NCBI GenBank assembly: GCA_020639115.1
Contig: JACKHG010000007.1
Location: 149,450 to 213,449, forward strand
DNA length: 64,000 nucleotides
DNA from: Phycisphaerales bacterium
GTDB taxonomy: Bacteria > Planctomycetota > Phycisphaerae > UBA1845
Reading direction: 5' to 3'
Positions 16,566-25,653 of this stretch are shown here, in pieces. The stretch's first letter is position 1. Each line of letters starts with the position of its first letter. Below the pieces are notes generated by a model. It did not search any database. It was not told the DNA's origin and saw nothing but the letters and a program-made list of their open reading frames with translations. Both the position numbers and the translations under genes were made by a program.

Positions 16566-19493
16566 TCACTCGCCTGCCAGTTCCCGCTGAAAGCGCGCGT
16601 AGTCGCCCAGATCCACGTCGGCGTCGCGGTCCAGATCGCTCAGGAGAAAGTGCACGCTGCTGCAGGCCGGGGGAGCCGTCGCCGCTCCCGGTCCCAAGAC
16701 GCATTGGGCCATGAGTCCGAAGTCGACCAGGTCCAGGTCACCATCGCGGTCAATATCCCCGACGACCACCGCCGACGGCACGACGCTGTCGACGATGAAG
16801 CCGCTGGGATCATCGCCGGTGATCTGCGCACGGGTTGATGCGCGCGACGCCGCCGGACTGATCGGCTCGAAGACCGCCGCGTCCACGTTGATGAACGATT
16901 CGCCCGTGGACGCATCGAACCGCACCGGCACGCCGGCACGCAGAACGTAGCGACCCCCGACCCAGGACCAGATGTCCGGGGCGTTCGGCGTGTCCGGCAG
17001 GTACTCGAGCACGGTAGCCGCATCGAGCACGACCGAACCCAGCACACTGCCGCCGTCGTCAAGAAACGTCACGTGGGTCTGGCTCGCGCCTTGCCCGGCT
17101 GCGTCGACCTGCAGGCCGGTGTTGCCGCTCAAGGGATCCTCGGTGTGCGTCACGCGGAAGGTCTCTCCGCCCTCATCATCGTAGAGCTTCATGATGATTA
17201 CGTGGCCGGGCGGGCAGTCCTTGCACTTCTTCTCGCGTGCGACGGTTGCGCCGCTGGCGCCTGTGCCCAAGTCGATGCCGACGCCATCGTCACCAGAGCT
17301 GCCCAGGTTGCTCACCGCGAGGCGCCGACCCGCCGCTTCGCACCCCGCCAGGGGATCGCCGCACTGTTCGCTGATGCGGGCCTGCCCGACGCCGAAGCAC
17401 TCGACTCCGAAGGTGCGCAGGTGGGCGTTGCTCACCACGAGATCGGGCACGCCGTCCCCTGCCAGATCCAGCGCCCGCAGATCGTCCCATGGCGGCCCAT
17501 TGGGACATCCCGCACAGGGTTCCACCGGCGTCACTTCGATCATCTGCACGCCCGCGACGGGATCCGGCGTCAGCCCGCTCACGGTCACGACCCGATCGAA
17601 GAACCCCTCGTTCGCGCTGCGCGCGCCCGTGGCGCTGGTCGACACCGCGAACAGCTTGTCGAGCGTGGCCGGCGCGCCCGCGACGTCGAGTCCCCACGTC
17701 ATCACGGGGCCCGCAACGGTGCCCTCGGCGAGCACGCCGCCGTGGGCGTTCAGCAAACGCCAATCCAGCGACGTCGCGCCGATCGTGCTGAAGTCGTACT
17801 CCTCGCTCAGATTTCCGCCGGGATCGCCGATCACGCGCATGACGCCCTTGACCGTGCCGTCCCAGCCCTTCGGACGGACGCGAATCTCGCGCTGCACGCC
17901 CGTGGCGCCCAGCAGCGGTGCGACATCCACGCTGGCCCCGCCCCCGTAAAGACTGTCGAAGAGCACCTCGACGCCGTCCTCGCCGCTGCTGCCCAGGCAG
18001 CACGCGGACAGCCGGCGCCCGTCGACCGACAGGTTGGAGACTCCGCCCAGCGCGACGTGCGGCAGGCCGCTGGCGTACGCGGCGCGCGTGATGTGGACGT
18101 CGTCCACGGAGATCGTGCCCCCGCTCAAACTCGCGAATTCGATGCGTCCGATGTGTACAACGGGTAGGGACCCGCCCAACGGCTGGAGCTTCAGGGCCAC
18201 CGCGCCGGACACGCCTGTGCCGGAGGGCAGAACCAGCGCGCCGCTCGGTTCGCAGAAGTGCAGTTCGGTAACCGCTGCATTGCCGCCGAACCGCCAGTTG
18301 TCATTGTTGCCGCCCGTGCACGCGCTCGAGGCAGCCGGCACGTCCAGCGCCGTCCCGTTGGCGCAGCGCTCGACCGCCAGGACGGCGCCGTCACTGCCGA
18401 TGTAGGCGGCGTCGAATTCGACACTGCCCAACGCGGAGAAATCGGGAGTGAGCACGCCCTGCCCCGTGCCCGGGTTGGTGGTATCGGTGAAACGGCCGGC
18501 TTCCTGCCCTTCGTCGTCGTAGAGCTTCATGATGATCACGTGTCCGGGCGGACAGTCCTTGCAGCGCCCGCGGGCCACGGAGCTGTCGTGCGCGTCGGGA
18601 CCAAGGTCGATGGCCACGCCGTCCTCCCCGGAGCTGCCCAGGTTGTCGACCACCAATCCGCGTTCGGTGGCGGCGCAGGGTGGCGGCACGCCGATGCATT
18701 CCTCAGCCAGATGTGCCTGGCCCAGGGCCCACGACTCCACGCCGAACGTGCGAAGATGGGCGTCGTCGACGACGAGTTCGGAAATCCCGTCGGCCGTCAC
18801 CTCGATCGACTGCACGTCGTCCCACGGCGGCCCGCCGGGACAGCCCGCACACGGCTGTACCGGTGTCACTTCGATGCTCTGCACGCCGGCGATGGGATCG
18901 GGCGTCAGGCCGGTGACCGAGACCACGCGATCGAAGAAACCCTGCTCCGCGCTGCGTGCAGCCGTTGCGGGCGGCGCGAACGAGTAGAGCTTGTTGCAGG
19001 CCACGCCGGTGTCGGGAATGTCGAGTCCCCAGGAGAGCACGGCGCCGGCGACGGTACCGTGATCGAGGACGTTGCCGAAACCGTCGCGCACGCGCCACTC
19101 CAGCGCGGTGACGCCGATCGTGCTGAAGTCGTACTCCTCGGTGATATGACCGTCGGGATCGCTGCTGATGCGCAGGTTGCCCTTCACGGTGCCGTCCCAG
19201 CCCTTGGGGCGGATGCGAATTTCGCGCTGCAGGCCGGTGGCGCCGAGCAATTGGGTAATATCAATACTGGCGCCGCCGCCCGCGACGCTGGCGAGGCGGA
19301 CCTCGACCCCGTCCTCGCCGGAGCTGCCGATGCAGCACGCGGTGAGCCTGCGGTCGGTGACCGAGAACGAGGAGATGCCGCCCAGCGGCTGGTGGAGCAG
19401 GCCGCTCACGTATTCATCCGGCGGTGACGCGGTCGTCAAGGACGCCAGGCTGCACAGCGCGGCAAGGCTGATGATGTAGGTTGCGGTCTTCAT
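16566..19493 (-). CDS. Large exported protein with internal duplication and dockerin-like C-terminus
   Basis: This 975-residue protein has a signal peptide at 1-22. The body is two long homologous halves: LGGISSFSVTDRRLTACC with GATGLQREIRIRPKGWDG, and LGGVSNLSVDGRRLSACC with GATGVQREIRVRPKGWDG. Each half is followed by CKDCPPGHVIIMKLYDDEG. The phrase GSSGEDGV or GSSGDDGV occurs four times. The C-terminal ~65 residues contain two EF-hand-like repeats, DIDRDGDLDLVDFGLM and DLDRDADVDLGDYARF, as in dockerin-type or planctomycete calcium-binding endings. No enzymatic site was recognised. It may be a secreted scaffold or cell-surface component. The upstream 276 bases hold no clear promoter. Confidence 0.7.
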   Translation of the reverse strand: MKTATYIISLAALCSLASLTTASPPDEYVSGLLHQPLGGISSFSVTDRRLTACCIGSSGEDGVEVRLASVAGGGASIDITQLLGATGLQREIRIRPKGWDGTVKGNLRISSDPDGHITEEYDFSTIGVTALEWRVRDGFGNVLDHGTVAGAVLSWGLDIPDTGVACNKLYSFAPPATAARSAEQGFFDRVVSVTGLTPDPIAGVQSIEVTPVQPCAGCPGGPPWDDVQSIEVTADGISELVVDDAHLRTFGVESWALGQAHLAEECIGVPPPCAATERGLVVDNLGSSGEDGVAIDLGPDAHDSSVARGRCKDCPPGHVIIMKLYDDEGQEAGRFTDTTNPGTGQGVLTPDFSALGSVEFDAAYIGSDGAVLAVERCANGTALDVPAASSACTGGNNDNWRFGGNAAVTELHFCEPSGALVLPSGTGVSGAVALKLQPLGGSLPVVHIGRIEFASLSGGTISVDDVHITRAAYASGLPHVALGGVSNLSVDGRRLSACCLGSSGEDGVEVLFDSLYGGGASVDVAPLLGATGVQREIRVRPKGWDGTVKGVMRVIGDPGGNLSEEYDFSTIGATSLDWRLLNAHGGVLAEGTVAGPVMTWGLDVAGAPATLDKLFAVSTSATGARSANEGFFDRVVTVSGLTPDPVAGVQMIEVTPVEPCAGCPNGPPWDDLRALDLAGDGVPDLVVSNAHLRTFGVECFGVGQARISEQCGDPLAGCEAAGRRLAVSNLGSSGDDGVGIDLGTGASGATVAREKKCKDCPPGHVIIMKLYDDEGGETFRVTHTEDPLSGNTGLQVDAAGQGASQTHVTFLDDGGSVLGSVVLDAATVLEYLPDTPNAPDIWSWVGGRYVLRAGVPVRFDASTGESFINVDAAVFEPISPAASRASTRAQITGDDPSGFIVDSVVPSAVVVGDIDRDGDLDLVDFGLMAQCVLGPGAATAPPACSSVHFLLSDLDRDADVDLGDYARFQRELAGE

Positions 19494-19769
19494 GGCAGAA
19501 CGCTCACTTGCGAAACAGGTTGTCGGTCCGAGGGTTCAATCCCCCACGTTTGCGGGTGGTCCGGCCCTGCTGCTGATGGACTCCCCATCCTGCTTCCGTG
19601 GTTCGGTGGCGGAATCTCCAGGTTTGGTGCCGGGGGCCGATAATGCGAGCAGCCGCGTACGCGGAGGGACATCACTGCAACTCTCTGGCAAATCGTGACT
19701 TATGAGTGAAGTCGGGGGCGGAACGAGGTGGGCGTAGGCGCGCAGAGCTGGTGCGGCGGCGCGGGGGGC
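19494..19769. other. Intergenic spacer
   Basis: This spacer lies between the start of the duplicated exported protein and the end of the cysteine desulfurase gene. A GGTTCAATCCC stretch at about 19533 recalls a tRNA T-arm, but no cloverleaf can be folded around it. Nothing else is recognised. Confidence 0.3.
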
Positions 19770-20912
19770 TCAGCGGGCGCGGGCCCGCAGCGCCTCGACG
19801 GCAGCCGCGATGACTTCGATGGCGTGCTCGACCTCCGGGGCGGTGAGCTGGGCCCCGGTCGAGAAACGCACCGTGCCCCGGGCCCAGATGGGCGGAACCC
19901 CCATGGCCCGCAGCGTCGCCGAAATCGCCGTACCCCCCGAGTGGCAGGCGGCGCCCGCCGACGCCGCGATCTCCGGTGCCTCGGTGAGCAGCGTGTTCGC
20001 ATCCAGGCCGCGAAACGACAGGCTGAGCGTGTTGGGCAGGCACTCCGTCGGATGACCGTTGCGCTGCGTGTCCGGGACGCGCTCGCTGAGACCCTCGTAG
20101 AGCAGGTCGCGCAGGCGGCGGGTGTGCTCGCCGCGGGTGTCGAGCTGCCGACCAGCCAGTTCGCACGCCGCGCCCAGGCCGACCAGCCCGAGCACGTTTT
20201 CCGTACCCGCACGCAGGCCGCTCTCGTGGTCGGCGCCGTGGATCAGCCGCTCGATCTTCGTTCCGCGGCGGATGTACAGCGCGCCGACGCCCTTGGGGCC
20301 GTACAGCTTGTGCCCGGCGACGCTGAGGAGATCCACGTCCAGGTCGCGGACCCGCGCCCAGATTTTCCCAACGGACTGCGCGGCGTCGGTGTGCATCAGC
20401 GCCCCGCCGCGGTGGGCGATCTCCGCGATCGCCTTGATCGGCTGAATCGTCCCCACCTCGTTGTTGGCGTGCATGACGCTCACCAGTGCGGTGCGGTGCG
20501 TGACCGCCTTGGCGACCTCGGCCGGATCGACCCGGCCGGTCTCGTCCACGGGCACGCGCGTCACGCGCCACCCGTTGGCCGCGAGGTAGCGGCACACCTC
20601 CAGCACCGCCGGATGTTCGACGGCTGACGTCACGATGTGGTCGCGTTTGCTCCGCCGGGCGCGGGCGATCCCGGTGAGCGCAAGGTTATTGGCCTCCGAC
20701 CCGCCGCCGGTGAAGACGATCTCGCCCGGCGTCGCGCCGAGCAGGTCCGCGACCTGCCGCCGCGCCGTCGCGACCGCGGAGCGCGTGCGGTGTCCGTAGG
20801 CGTGGCGGCTCGAGGGATTTCCAAAGTGGCCCTCGAGGAACGGGCGCATCGCCTCGATCACCTCGCCCGCCAGCGGCGTGGTCGCGTTGTAGTCGAGATA
20901 GATCGGCTCCAT
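19770..20912 (-). CDS. Cysteine desulfurase (NifS/IscS type)
   Basis: This PLP enzyme removes sulfur from cysteine for Fe-S clusters and thiolated cofactors. It has 380 residues from the ATG at 20912, which has AGGAAG upstream; the longer frame from 20984 adds an unrelated N-terminus. Motifs include IYLDYNATTPL at the start, GGSEANNLAL, SAVEHPAV, HTDAAQSVGK, the PLP lysine in SVAGHKLYGPKG, and the persulfide cysteine loop AGAACHSGG. The active-site Cys is followed by His rather than the more usual Ser. The gene stands alone on the minus strand with no scaffold (iscU) beside it. The family call is secure, but whether it serves the Isc, Nif or tRNA pathway is not clear. Confidence 0.93.
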   Translation of the reverse strand: MEPIYLDYNATTPLAGEVIEAMRPFLEGHFGNPSSRHAYGHRTRSAVATARRQVADLLGATPGEIVFTGGGSEANNLALTGIARARRSKRDHIVTSAVEHPAVLEVCRYLAANGWRVTRVPVDETGRVDPAEVAKAVTHRTALVSVMHANNEVGTIQPIKAIAEIAHRGGALMHTDAAQSVGKIWARVRDLDVDLLSVAGHKLYGPKGVGALYIRRGTKIERLIHGADHESGLRAGTENVLGLVGLGAACELAGRQLDTRGEHTRRLRDLLYEGLSERVPDTQRNGHPTECLPNTLSLSFRGLDANTLLTEAPEIAASAGAACHSGGTAISATLRAMGVPPIWARGTVRFSTGAQLTAPEVEHAIEVIAAAVEALRARAR

Positions 20913-21169
20913 GTCTTCCTGCCCGATTGAATCGACCGGGCCTGCAACGGGCTGCTCCGGCAGGTCCCAGCATACCCGGCTCATCGGCTGGCCGCACGTA
21001 CGGGGGCAGTTACGCGTCCCGGGGCCGCCGCAGCCGCTGCCCGCGTACCGCGGGCGTCGCCAGCCGGGTTCGCCCGGAATGAACCGCTCACCCGGCCCGC
21101 GCCGCCTGCCGACAACGAGAGGGAGGCGGCTGGACGCGCCGGCCCGCCGGTCCCGAGCGGAGGATTCTC

Positions 21170-21595
21170 ATGAATCAGGCCACCATCGAGCGGCTCGAGC
21201 AGAGTTTCAAGCTGATCGCCCCGCGTTCCGAGGAACTCGTCGATCGTTTCTACGCGCACCTCTTCAGCGCCCACCCCGACGTGCGCGCGATGTTCCCGCA
21301 GGAAATGACCGACCAGAAGATGCGCTTGCTGTCGTCGATCGTGCGCGTGGTGCAGAACCTGCGGACGCTGGACCGGATTCAGCCGGCGCTGGTGGAGATG
21401 GGCCGGCGTCACGTGGATTACGGGGTGAAGCCCGCGCACTACCCGATCGTCCGCGACACGCTGATCGCGGTGATGCAGGAGATCGCCGGCGACAAGTGGG
21501 AGCCTGAGTACACCGCCGACTGGACCGCGGCGCTCAACCTCGTCGCGGAGGTCATGCTCCAGGGACAGGCCCAGACAACGACCGGAAAGCAGTAG
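21170..21595 (+). CDS. Single-domain globin (bacterial haemoglobin)
   Basis: This 141-residue protein is close in size and pattern to Vitreoscilla haemoglobin and the globin domain of flavohaemoglobins. The proximal haem ligand His81 lies in GRRHVDYGVKPAHYPIV. FYAHLFSAHPDVRAMFP in helix A/B and WTAALNLVAEVML in helix H fit the family. No FAD/NAD reductase domain follows, so it is not a flavohaemoglobin. A GGAGG site precedes the ATG by about 6 nt. Likely roles are oxygen supply or NO detoxification with a separate reductase. It stands alone between oppositely oriented genes. Confidence 0.92.
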   Translation: MNQATIERLEQSFKLIAPRSEELVDRFYAHLFSAHPDVRAMFPQEMTDQKMRLLSSIVRVVQNLRTLDRIQPALVEMGRRHVDYGVKPAHYPIVRDTLIAVMQEIAGDKWEPEYTADWTAALNLVAEVMLQGQAQTTTGKQ

Positions 21596-21611
21596 GCTTA
21601 ATGGAAGGTAC

Positions 21612-23027
21612 TTACGCGCCCGTAACGCCGCGGCCGCGCGTTGTCCACCAGATGTAGCCCATGAGGATCATGCCCAGGGCGCTGAACGGCAGCATCGAGA
21701 AAAACCAGACCCCCCAACCGATCGACCAATGCGCCACGGCGTAGTCGATCAGCGCGCCAAGTCCCCAGCCGGCGAGGCCTGCGCCGAGGTATTGGAATGA
21801 GTCGATCACGCCCGAGGCGAATCCAGCCATCTTTCGCCCACCGAGATCCATGGCGGCGGCTGTTCCCAGAATCGAGTGCGTCGAGTTGCATGTGATCGAA
21901 ATCAGGATCATGCACACTGCTGCCAGCGGAGCACTTGCGATGGCTGAGTTCGTCAGCAGCAGACCCGACGCCAGAATGACCAGCGTCTCCAGTGCGTACA
22001 GGCCCATCGCGACCGGAGCCCGCGCTCCGCGGAAGAACAGGTCGGAGATGTAACCCGACCCGATCGAGCCAGCGAACGCCGAAATGGGCAGCAGGGCTCC
22101 CGTGATGATCACGAGCGTGGAAACCTTGATATCCAGGCCCCACTCACGTTCGAAGTAGATGACCCACCAGTCGTACTGGGCAGTACGCACGACGCCCGTG
22201 CAGAAATAGGCGCACGCGGTCACCCACACCATCTTCTTGCGGAAGATTGTGCTGAATACGACGCGCAAAGGAATCTTCTCGTCGTGCTCCCCGTCGGCTG
22301 CGGACTCGACGTCGTCGTGGCGGATCTTGTAGCCCGATTCCTCCGGGTTGTTGCGGACAATCAGGAACATCAGCGCGACGACGATGAAGACGATCGCGGG
22401 CGGTATCCAGAACAGCCAGCGGAAGTTCGTCGGGTTGTTCTTGGGAATATTGAACGTCACGAGGATCAGACTGATGGATGTGCCGGCGAGCAGCAGCGGT
22501 CCGAGGCTGTTGATGGTGATCTGCCCGAACTGGATCATCAGCCCGAAGATCCCGGCAAATCGGCCCCGCTCGGACTTCACGAACCAAGCCGTGTTCACCT
22601 TGATCATGCCCGGGGCACCGAAGGCCTGGGCGTAACCGTCACAGCCGCGAATGAGGATGAACAGCGCCAGCACGCTGCCGGCGCCCGCGTAGGAAGCCAG
22701 CCCGAAGCACAGATTGAGGATGACCGTCAGCAGGCCGCCGATCGCCATCGCCTGCTTGCCGCCAACGCGATCCGTGAACAGACCGTTGATCAGCTGCCCG
22801 GCGGAATAGCACCAGTGCCGCGCACTGTTGATCTTCCCGTAGTCGGCGTTGGTGAACCCGAAGTAATCGATGATGCGCGGCGCGGCGACGGACAGGTTGT
22901 AGCGGCACATGTAGAACGAGGCGTACGACAACCCCAGCATGAACCAGTTCATGCCGCGGCGGGCGCGAAACCCCGGCGGATGCACCGGCGTCGTTTGTGC
23001 ACTGTTCGCCGTCTCGTTCGCACTCAT
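21612..23027 (-). CDS. MFS transporter, organophosphate:phosphate antiporter-like
   Basis: This 471-residue protein has about 12 hydrophobic helices. The start at 23027 has AGGGGA upstream at good distance; a GTG six bases earlier is less likely. SYASFYMCRYNLSVAAP in the first helix and the loop INGLFTDRVGGKQAM resemble the OPA group (GlpT/UhpT), which exchange sugar or glycerol phosphates for phosphate. A central cytoplasmic loop (IVRNNPEESGYKIRHDDVES, about residue 220) separates the two six-helix halves. The substrate is not determined by the sequence. The next gene upstream is 23 nt away on the same strand, so they may be cotranscribed. Confidence 0.8.
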   Translation of the reverse strand: MSANETANSAQTTPVHPPGFRARRGMNWFMLGLSYASFYMCRYNLSVAAPRIIDYFGFTNADYGKINSARHWCYSAGQLINGLFTDRVGGKQAMAIGGLLTVILNLCFGLASYAGAGSVLALFILIRGCDGYAQAFGAPGMIKVNTAWFVKSERGRFAGIFGLMIQFGQITINSLGPLLLAGTSISLILVTFNIPKNNPTNFRWLFWIPPAIVFIVVALMFLIVRNNPEESGYKIRHDDVESAADGEHDEKIPLRVVFSTIFRKKMVWVTACAYFCTGVVRTAQYDWWVIYFEREWGLDIKVSTLVIITGALLPISAFAGSIGSGYISDLFFRGARAPVAMGLYALETLVILASGLLLTNSAIASAPLAAVCMILISITCNSTHSILGTAAAMDLGGRKMAGFASGVIDSFQYLGAGLAGWGLGALIDYAVAHWSIGWGVWFFSMLPFSALGMILMGYIWWTTRGRGVTGA

Positions 23028-23049
23028 GCGCACACGTCCCCTGCCATGC

Positions 23050-24567
23050 TCAGCGCATCCTTCCGTAATTGGCCAGGCCGACCACCCAAATGAGAAACTC
23101 GAGTACGACCGCCGTCACCGACACGGGCACCAGCGGTTCCAGGATGCAGACCACCTGCGCAGCAATCAGCACGCCCAGCAGAATGACGCCCCAGCGGCGC
23201 ATGTTCCAGTAGCCGAGCAGACTCACCGCCGTCGCCAGGAATGGGAATACCCACGGGCGAATATCATCGCCTGCCGTGTAGCTCGAGTCGACAACGGTTG
23301 CCGTGAACCCGTACTGATCGCCGCCGTCGTACACGTGGACGCCGTCGCTGCTGATATCCAGAATGAGCCGGCGCTCATCGTCGGCGAGCACGCGCACGTC
23401 TGGTGCTCTGTCCGAGACGGGTAGCAGACGCATGTTCTTTCCCATGCGCACCTTTGCGTTCAGCAGGTCAGCGGCCAGGTCGGCGTCGATGGTCCCAGCG
23501 CGCAACGTGTCCGCATGTTTCTTGGCAAGCACTCCCAGCTCACGGCGCTGGGGTGTCCCCGCCAGACAACCGTTTGTGGCGATGTTCACGCCCTTGGGCA
23601 ACGTGCCCGACAATCGGCTCCAGCGCCACTGGTCCCCCGACAAATCGAGCTGAAGGCACGCCTCATACGCCTGCCCGTACGCGGCATCGGGAATGTTGGT
23701 CGTCGTAATCGTTGGCCAGCCCGACGGCGGCGGCTCGGTCGGATCAACAACCACTGCGAGTGCTCCCGAAGCCAGTTCGCCGCGAGCATCGCCCACGGTG
23801 AATTCCGCCAGATAATCATTGGGATTATGCGCCGTGAACGACACTTCACCCGTCAGTGGGTCAAGTGTCATGCCCTTGGGCCAATGCCTATCCGATGGTG
23901 TCCATTCGTAGGGCGGCGTACCTCCGCGCGCCCGCATCTGGCGATCGAGTTTCTCACCCTGTGCGACGGCCGCGGTCTCCTCCGACTCGACCGAGAGCAG
24001 CGACGGAAGCTCGGGATCACGCACCGTGAGCACGTACTTGCGGCCGGCATGCGGCTGCTTAAGCGTCTCCAGCATATCCGTGATCGACAGCAACATCACG
24101 ACAGCCACGAGCATGAGCAGATAGGTGACGCCGGTAACCACGGAGATGATTGGAGGTCGGTAGGAGAGCTGTGGTGGGGCGGTGCCCAACTCCTCCGGCA
24201 ACTCCTGACCGTTGTAGAGCAGCACTGGGCGCCACTGGTGAGCGCCGCTCTCGACAAGATTCAGTTCCGCGACACCGGCCGATCCATCGACGGCAAATCG
24301 GTGACTGACGCCTGCCAGCCAGTAGCGCCGGTAGATCCGCCGACCATCCACGTGAAGTGTCTTGATCCCGAACCAGTCTTTGCGGGTGTGCACACGCAGC
24401 GTAACGGTGGACGATTGCGGCGTTGGAAGCTGCCACTGGAATTCATACATGCCGAACTCGGGTTCAAGCGGTGGCTTCGCCAGAGCGCCTCCCGTGAGCG
24501 CGCCGCTGCATCGATGGCAACGCCATGGCGAAAGGGCGAAGTATACCGATCGCTCGCCGAGAGCCAA
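23050..24567 (-). CDS. Membrane protein with two putative Ig-like (He_PIG) domains
   Basis: This protein has up to 505 residues. The true start is uncertain, and Met40 (MYEFQWQLP) is an alternative at 24450. A helix at about 139-162 (VVTGVTYLLMLVAVVMLL) anchors a large soluble part. It contains two segments that resemble putative Ig/cadherin-like He_PIG domains: GGTPPYEW, GMTLDPLTGEVSF and TVGDARG, then IPDAAYGQAYEACLQL and LPKGVNIATNGCLAGTP. Three or four hydrophobic helices close the protein. No catalytic residues are visible. It lies immediately upstream of the MFS transporter and could be cotranscribed. Function unknown. Confidence 0.55.
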   Translation of the reverse strand: MALGERSVYFALSPWRCHRCSGALTGGALAKPPLEPEFGMYEFQWQLPTPQSSTVTLRVHTRKDWFGIKTLHVDGRRIYRRYWLAGVSHRFAVDGSAGVAELNLVESGAHQWRPVLLYNGQELPEELGTAPPQLSYRPPIISVVTGVTYLLMLVAVVMLLSITDMLETLKQPHAGRKYVLTVRDPELPSLLSVESEETAAVAQGEKLDRQMRARGGTPPYEWTPSDRHWPKGMTLDPLTGEVSFTAHNPNDYLAEFTVGDARGELASGALAVVVDPTEPPPSGWPTITTTNIPDAAYGQAYEACLQLDLSGDQWRWSRLSGTLPKGVNIATNGCLAGTPQRRELGVLAKKHADTLRAGTIDADLAADLLNAKVRMGKNMRLLPVSDRAPDVRVLADDERRLILDISSDGVHVYDGGDQYGFTATVVDSSYTAGDDIRPWVFPFLATAVSLLGYWNMRRWGVILLGVLIAAQVVCILEPLVPVSVTAVVLEFLIWVVGLANYGRMR

Positions 24568-24915
24568 CAGTCAAGGTGATCAAACCTCGAGGATTGATTC
24601 CCTGAGGCCTGCACCCATCCGACGCCTCGTTGCCCGCCATGCCTTAATCAAATCTTGACAATCGTGCAAGTTCCGCCCATGTAAGAGGTAGCACTCCTGG
24701 TTGTGACATTTGACGGCGCTGTCGCCGCCCGGCCATTGCCAGCCTTCTCCGGCAACGGTACAAGGTCGCACCGCGACAGCCCGCGCCCGCCGACGCGGGG
24801 CACCACCCGGCGGCCCACGCCGTCCGGCGACAACGCACCGGAGTCGTGCTCGGCCTTCCGCGCCCGCCAGACGCGGAGTCTCCCACGGACGCCGCTTGCG
24901 GCACGGAGGTCTCCC
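24568..24915. other. Divergent intergenic region upstream of the phosphate genes
   Basis: This 348-base region separates divergent genes and must hold promoters for both. A TTGACA at 24655-24660 points to the plus-strand DUF47/Pit genes, but the -10 at expected spacing is poor (CATGTA or TGTAAG). A TGTGACATTT at 24702-24711 recurs upstream of the chemoreceptor gene at 27403-27412. No clear Pho box was found. Confidence 0.35.
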
Positions 24916-25590
24916 ATGAGCAGATTCACCGAAATGTTCCGGCAGTCGCCCTTCCAGCCGCTGCGCGATCACATGGCCACGGTGATGAAGTGTGTCGGCC
25001 TCGTGCAACCCATGTTCGCCGCACTCAGCGAACACCGCCTCCAGGACCTCGAGGACATCACCAAACGCGTGTTCAAAAGCGAGCACGACGCCGACCTGAT
25101 CAAGGACGAGATCCGCCAGTCCATCCCCAAGACGTTCTACCTGCCGGTGTTCCGCGGCGACCTCCTCGGCCACCTGAAACTCCAGGACGACATGGCCGAC
25201 ACCGCCGAGGACATCGCGGTCCTGCTCACCATCAAGCCGCTCGCTCTGCCCGAGCAGATCCGCGAGCACGCCATGACCTACGTGGGCACCGTCATCGAAG
25301 TCTGCAACCGCGCCGCCGAACTGACCGGCCAGGTGCAGGCCGTCGTCGAACAGGGCTTCGAACCGGAACGCGTCGAGACCCTCCTCGCCGCGGTCCGCGA
25401 GGTCGAGACCGCCGAGTGGCGCAGCGATCGGGAGCAGTACAAACTCTCCCGCGAGCTGTTCGCCCTCGAGAACGTGATCTCGGCGGTGGACATCATGCTG
25501 TGGTTCAAGGTTTTCGGCGAACTCGGGCGGCTCGCCAATTTCGCCGAGTCGCTCGCGGATCGCATCCGCCGGATGCTGACCTCACGCTGA
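24916..25590 (+). CDS. PhoU-like DUF47 family protein
   Basis: This 224-residue all-helical protein of the DUF47 (TIGR00153) family usually accompanies Pit phosphate transporters and is thought to modulate them. The start at 24916 has GGAGG upstream. Matching regions are FRQSPFQPLRDHMATVM at the N-terminus, RVFKSEHDADLIKDEIRQSI (~50-70, with metal-binding Glu and Asp), DMADTAEDIAVLL and a C-terminal ENVISAVDIMLWFKVFGELG helix. The pit gene starts 63 nt downstream on the same strand, so the pair is probably one operon. Function in phosphate uptake control is inferred from family and context. Confidence 0.9.
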   Translation: MSRFTEMFRQSPFQPLRDHMATVMKCVGLVQPMFAALSEHRLQDLEDITKRVFKSEHDADLIKDEIRQSIPKTFYLPVFRGDLLGHLKLQDDMADTAEDIAVLLTIKPLALPEQIREHAMTYVGTVIEVCNRAAELTGQVQAVVEQGFEPERVETLLAAVREVETAEWRSDREQYKLSRELFALENVISAVDIMLWFKVFGELGRLANFAESLADRIRRMLTSR

Positions 25591-25653
25591 TGCTGCGGAG
25601 CATCGCGGCCGACGAGTTGTTTCAGAGTCACCGGACCCTATAGCGCTGACACC

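Noticed and set aside
19530..19545. GGTTCAATCCC resembling a tRNA T-arm
   Set aside because: The T stem does not pair and no acceptor or anticodon arms are found.
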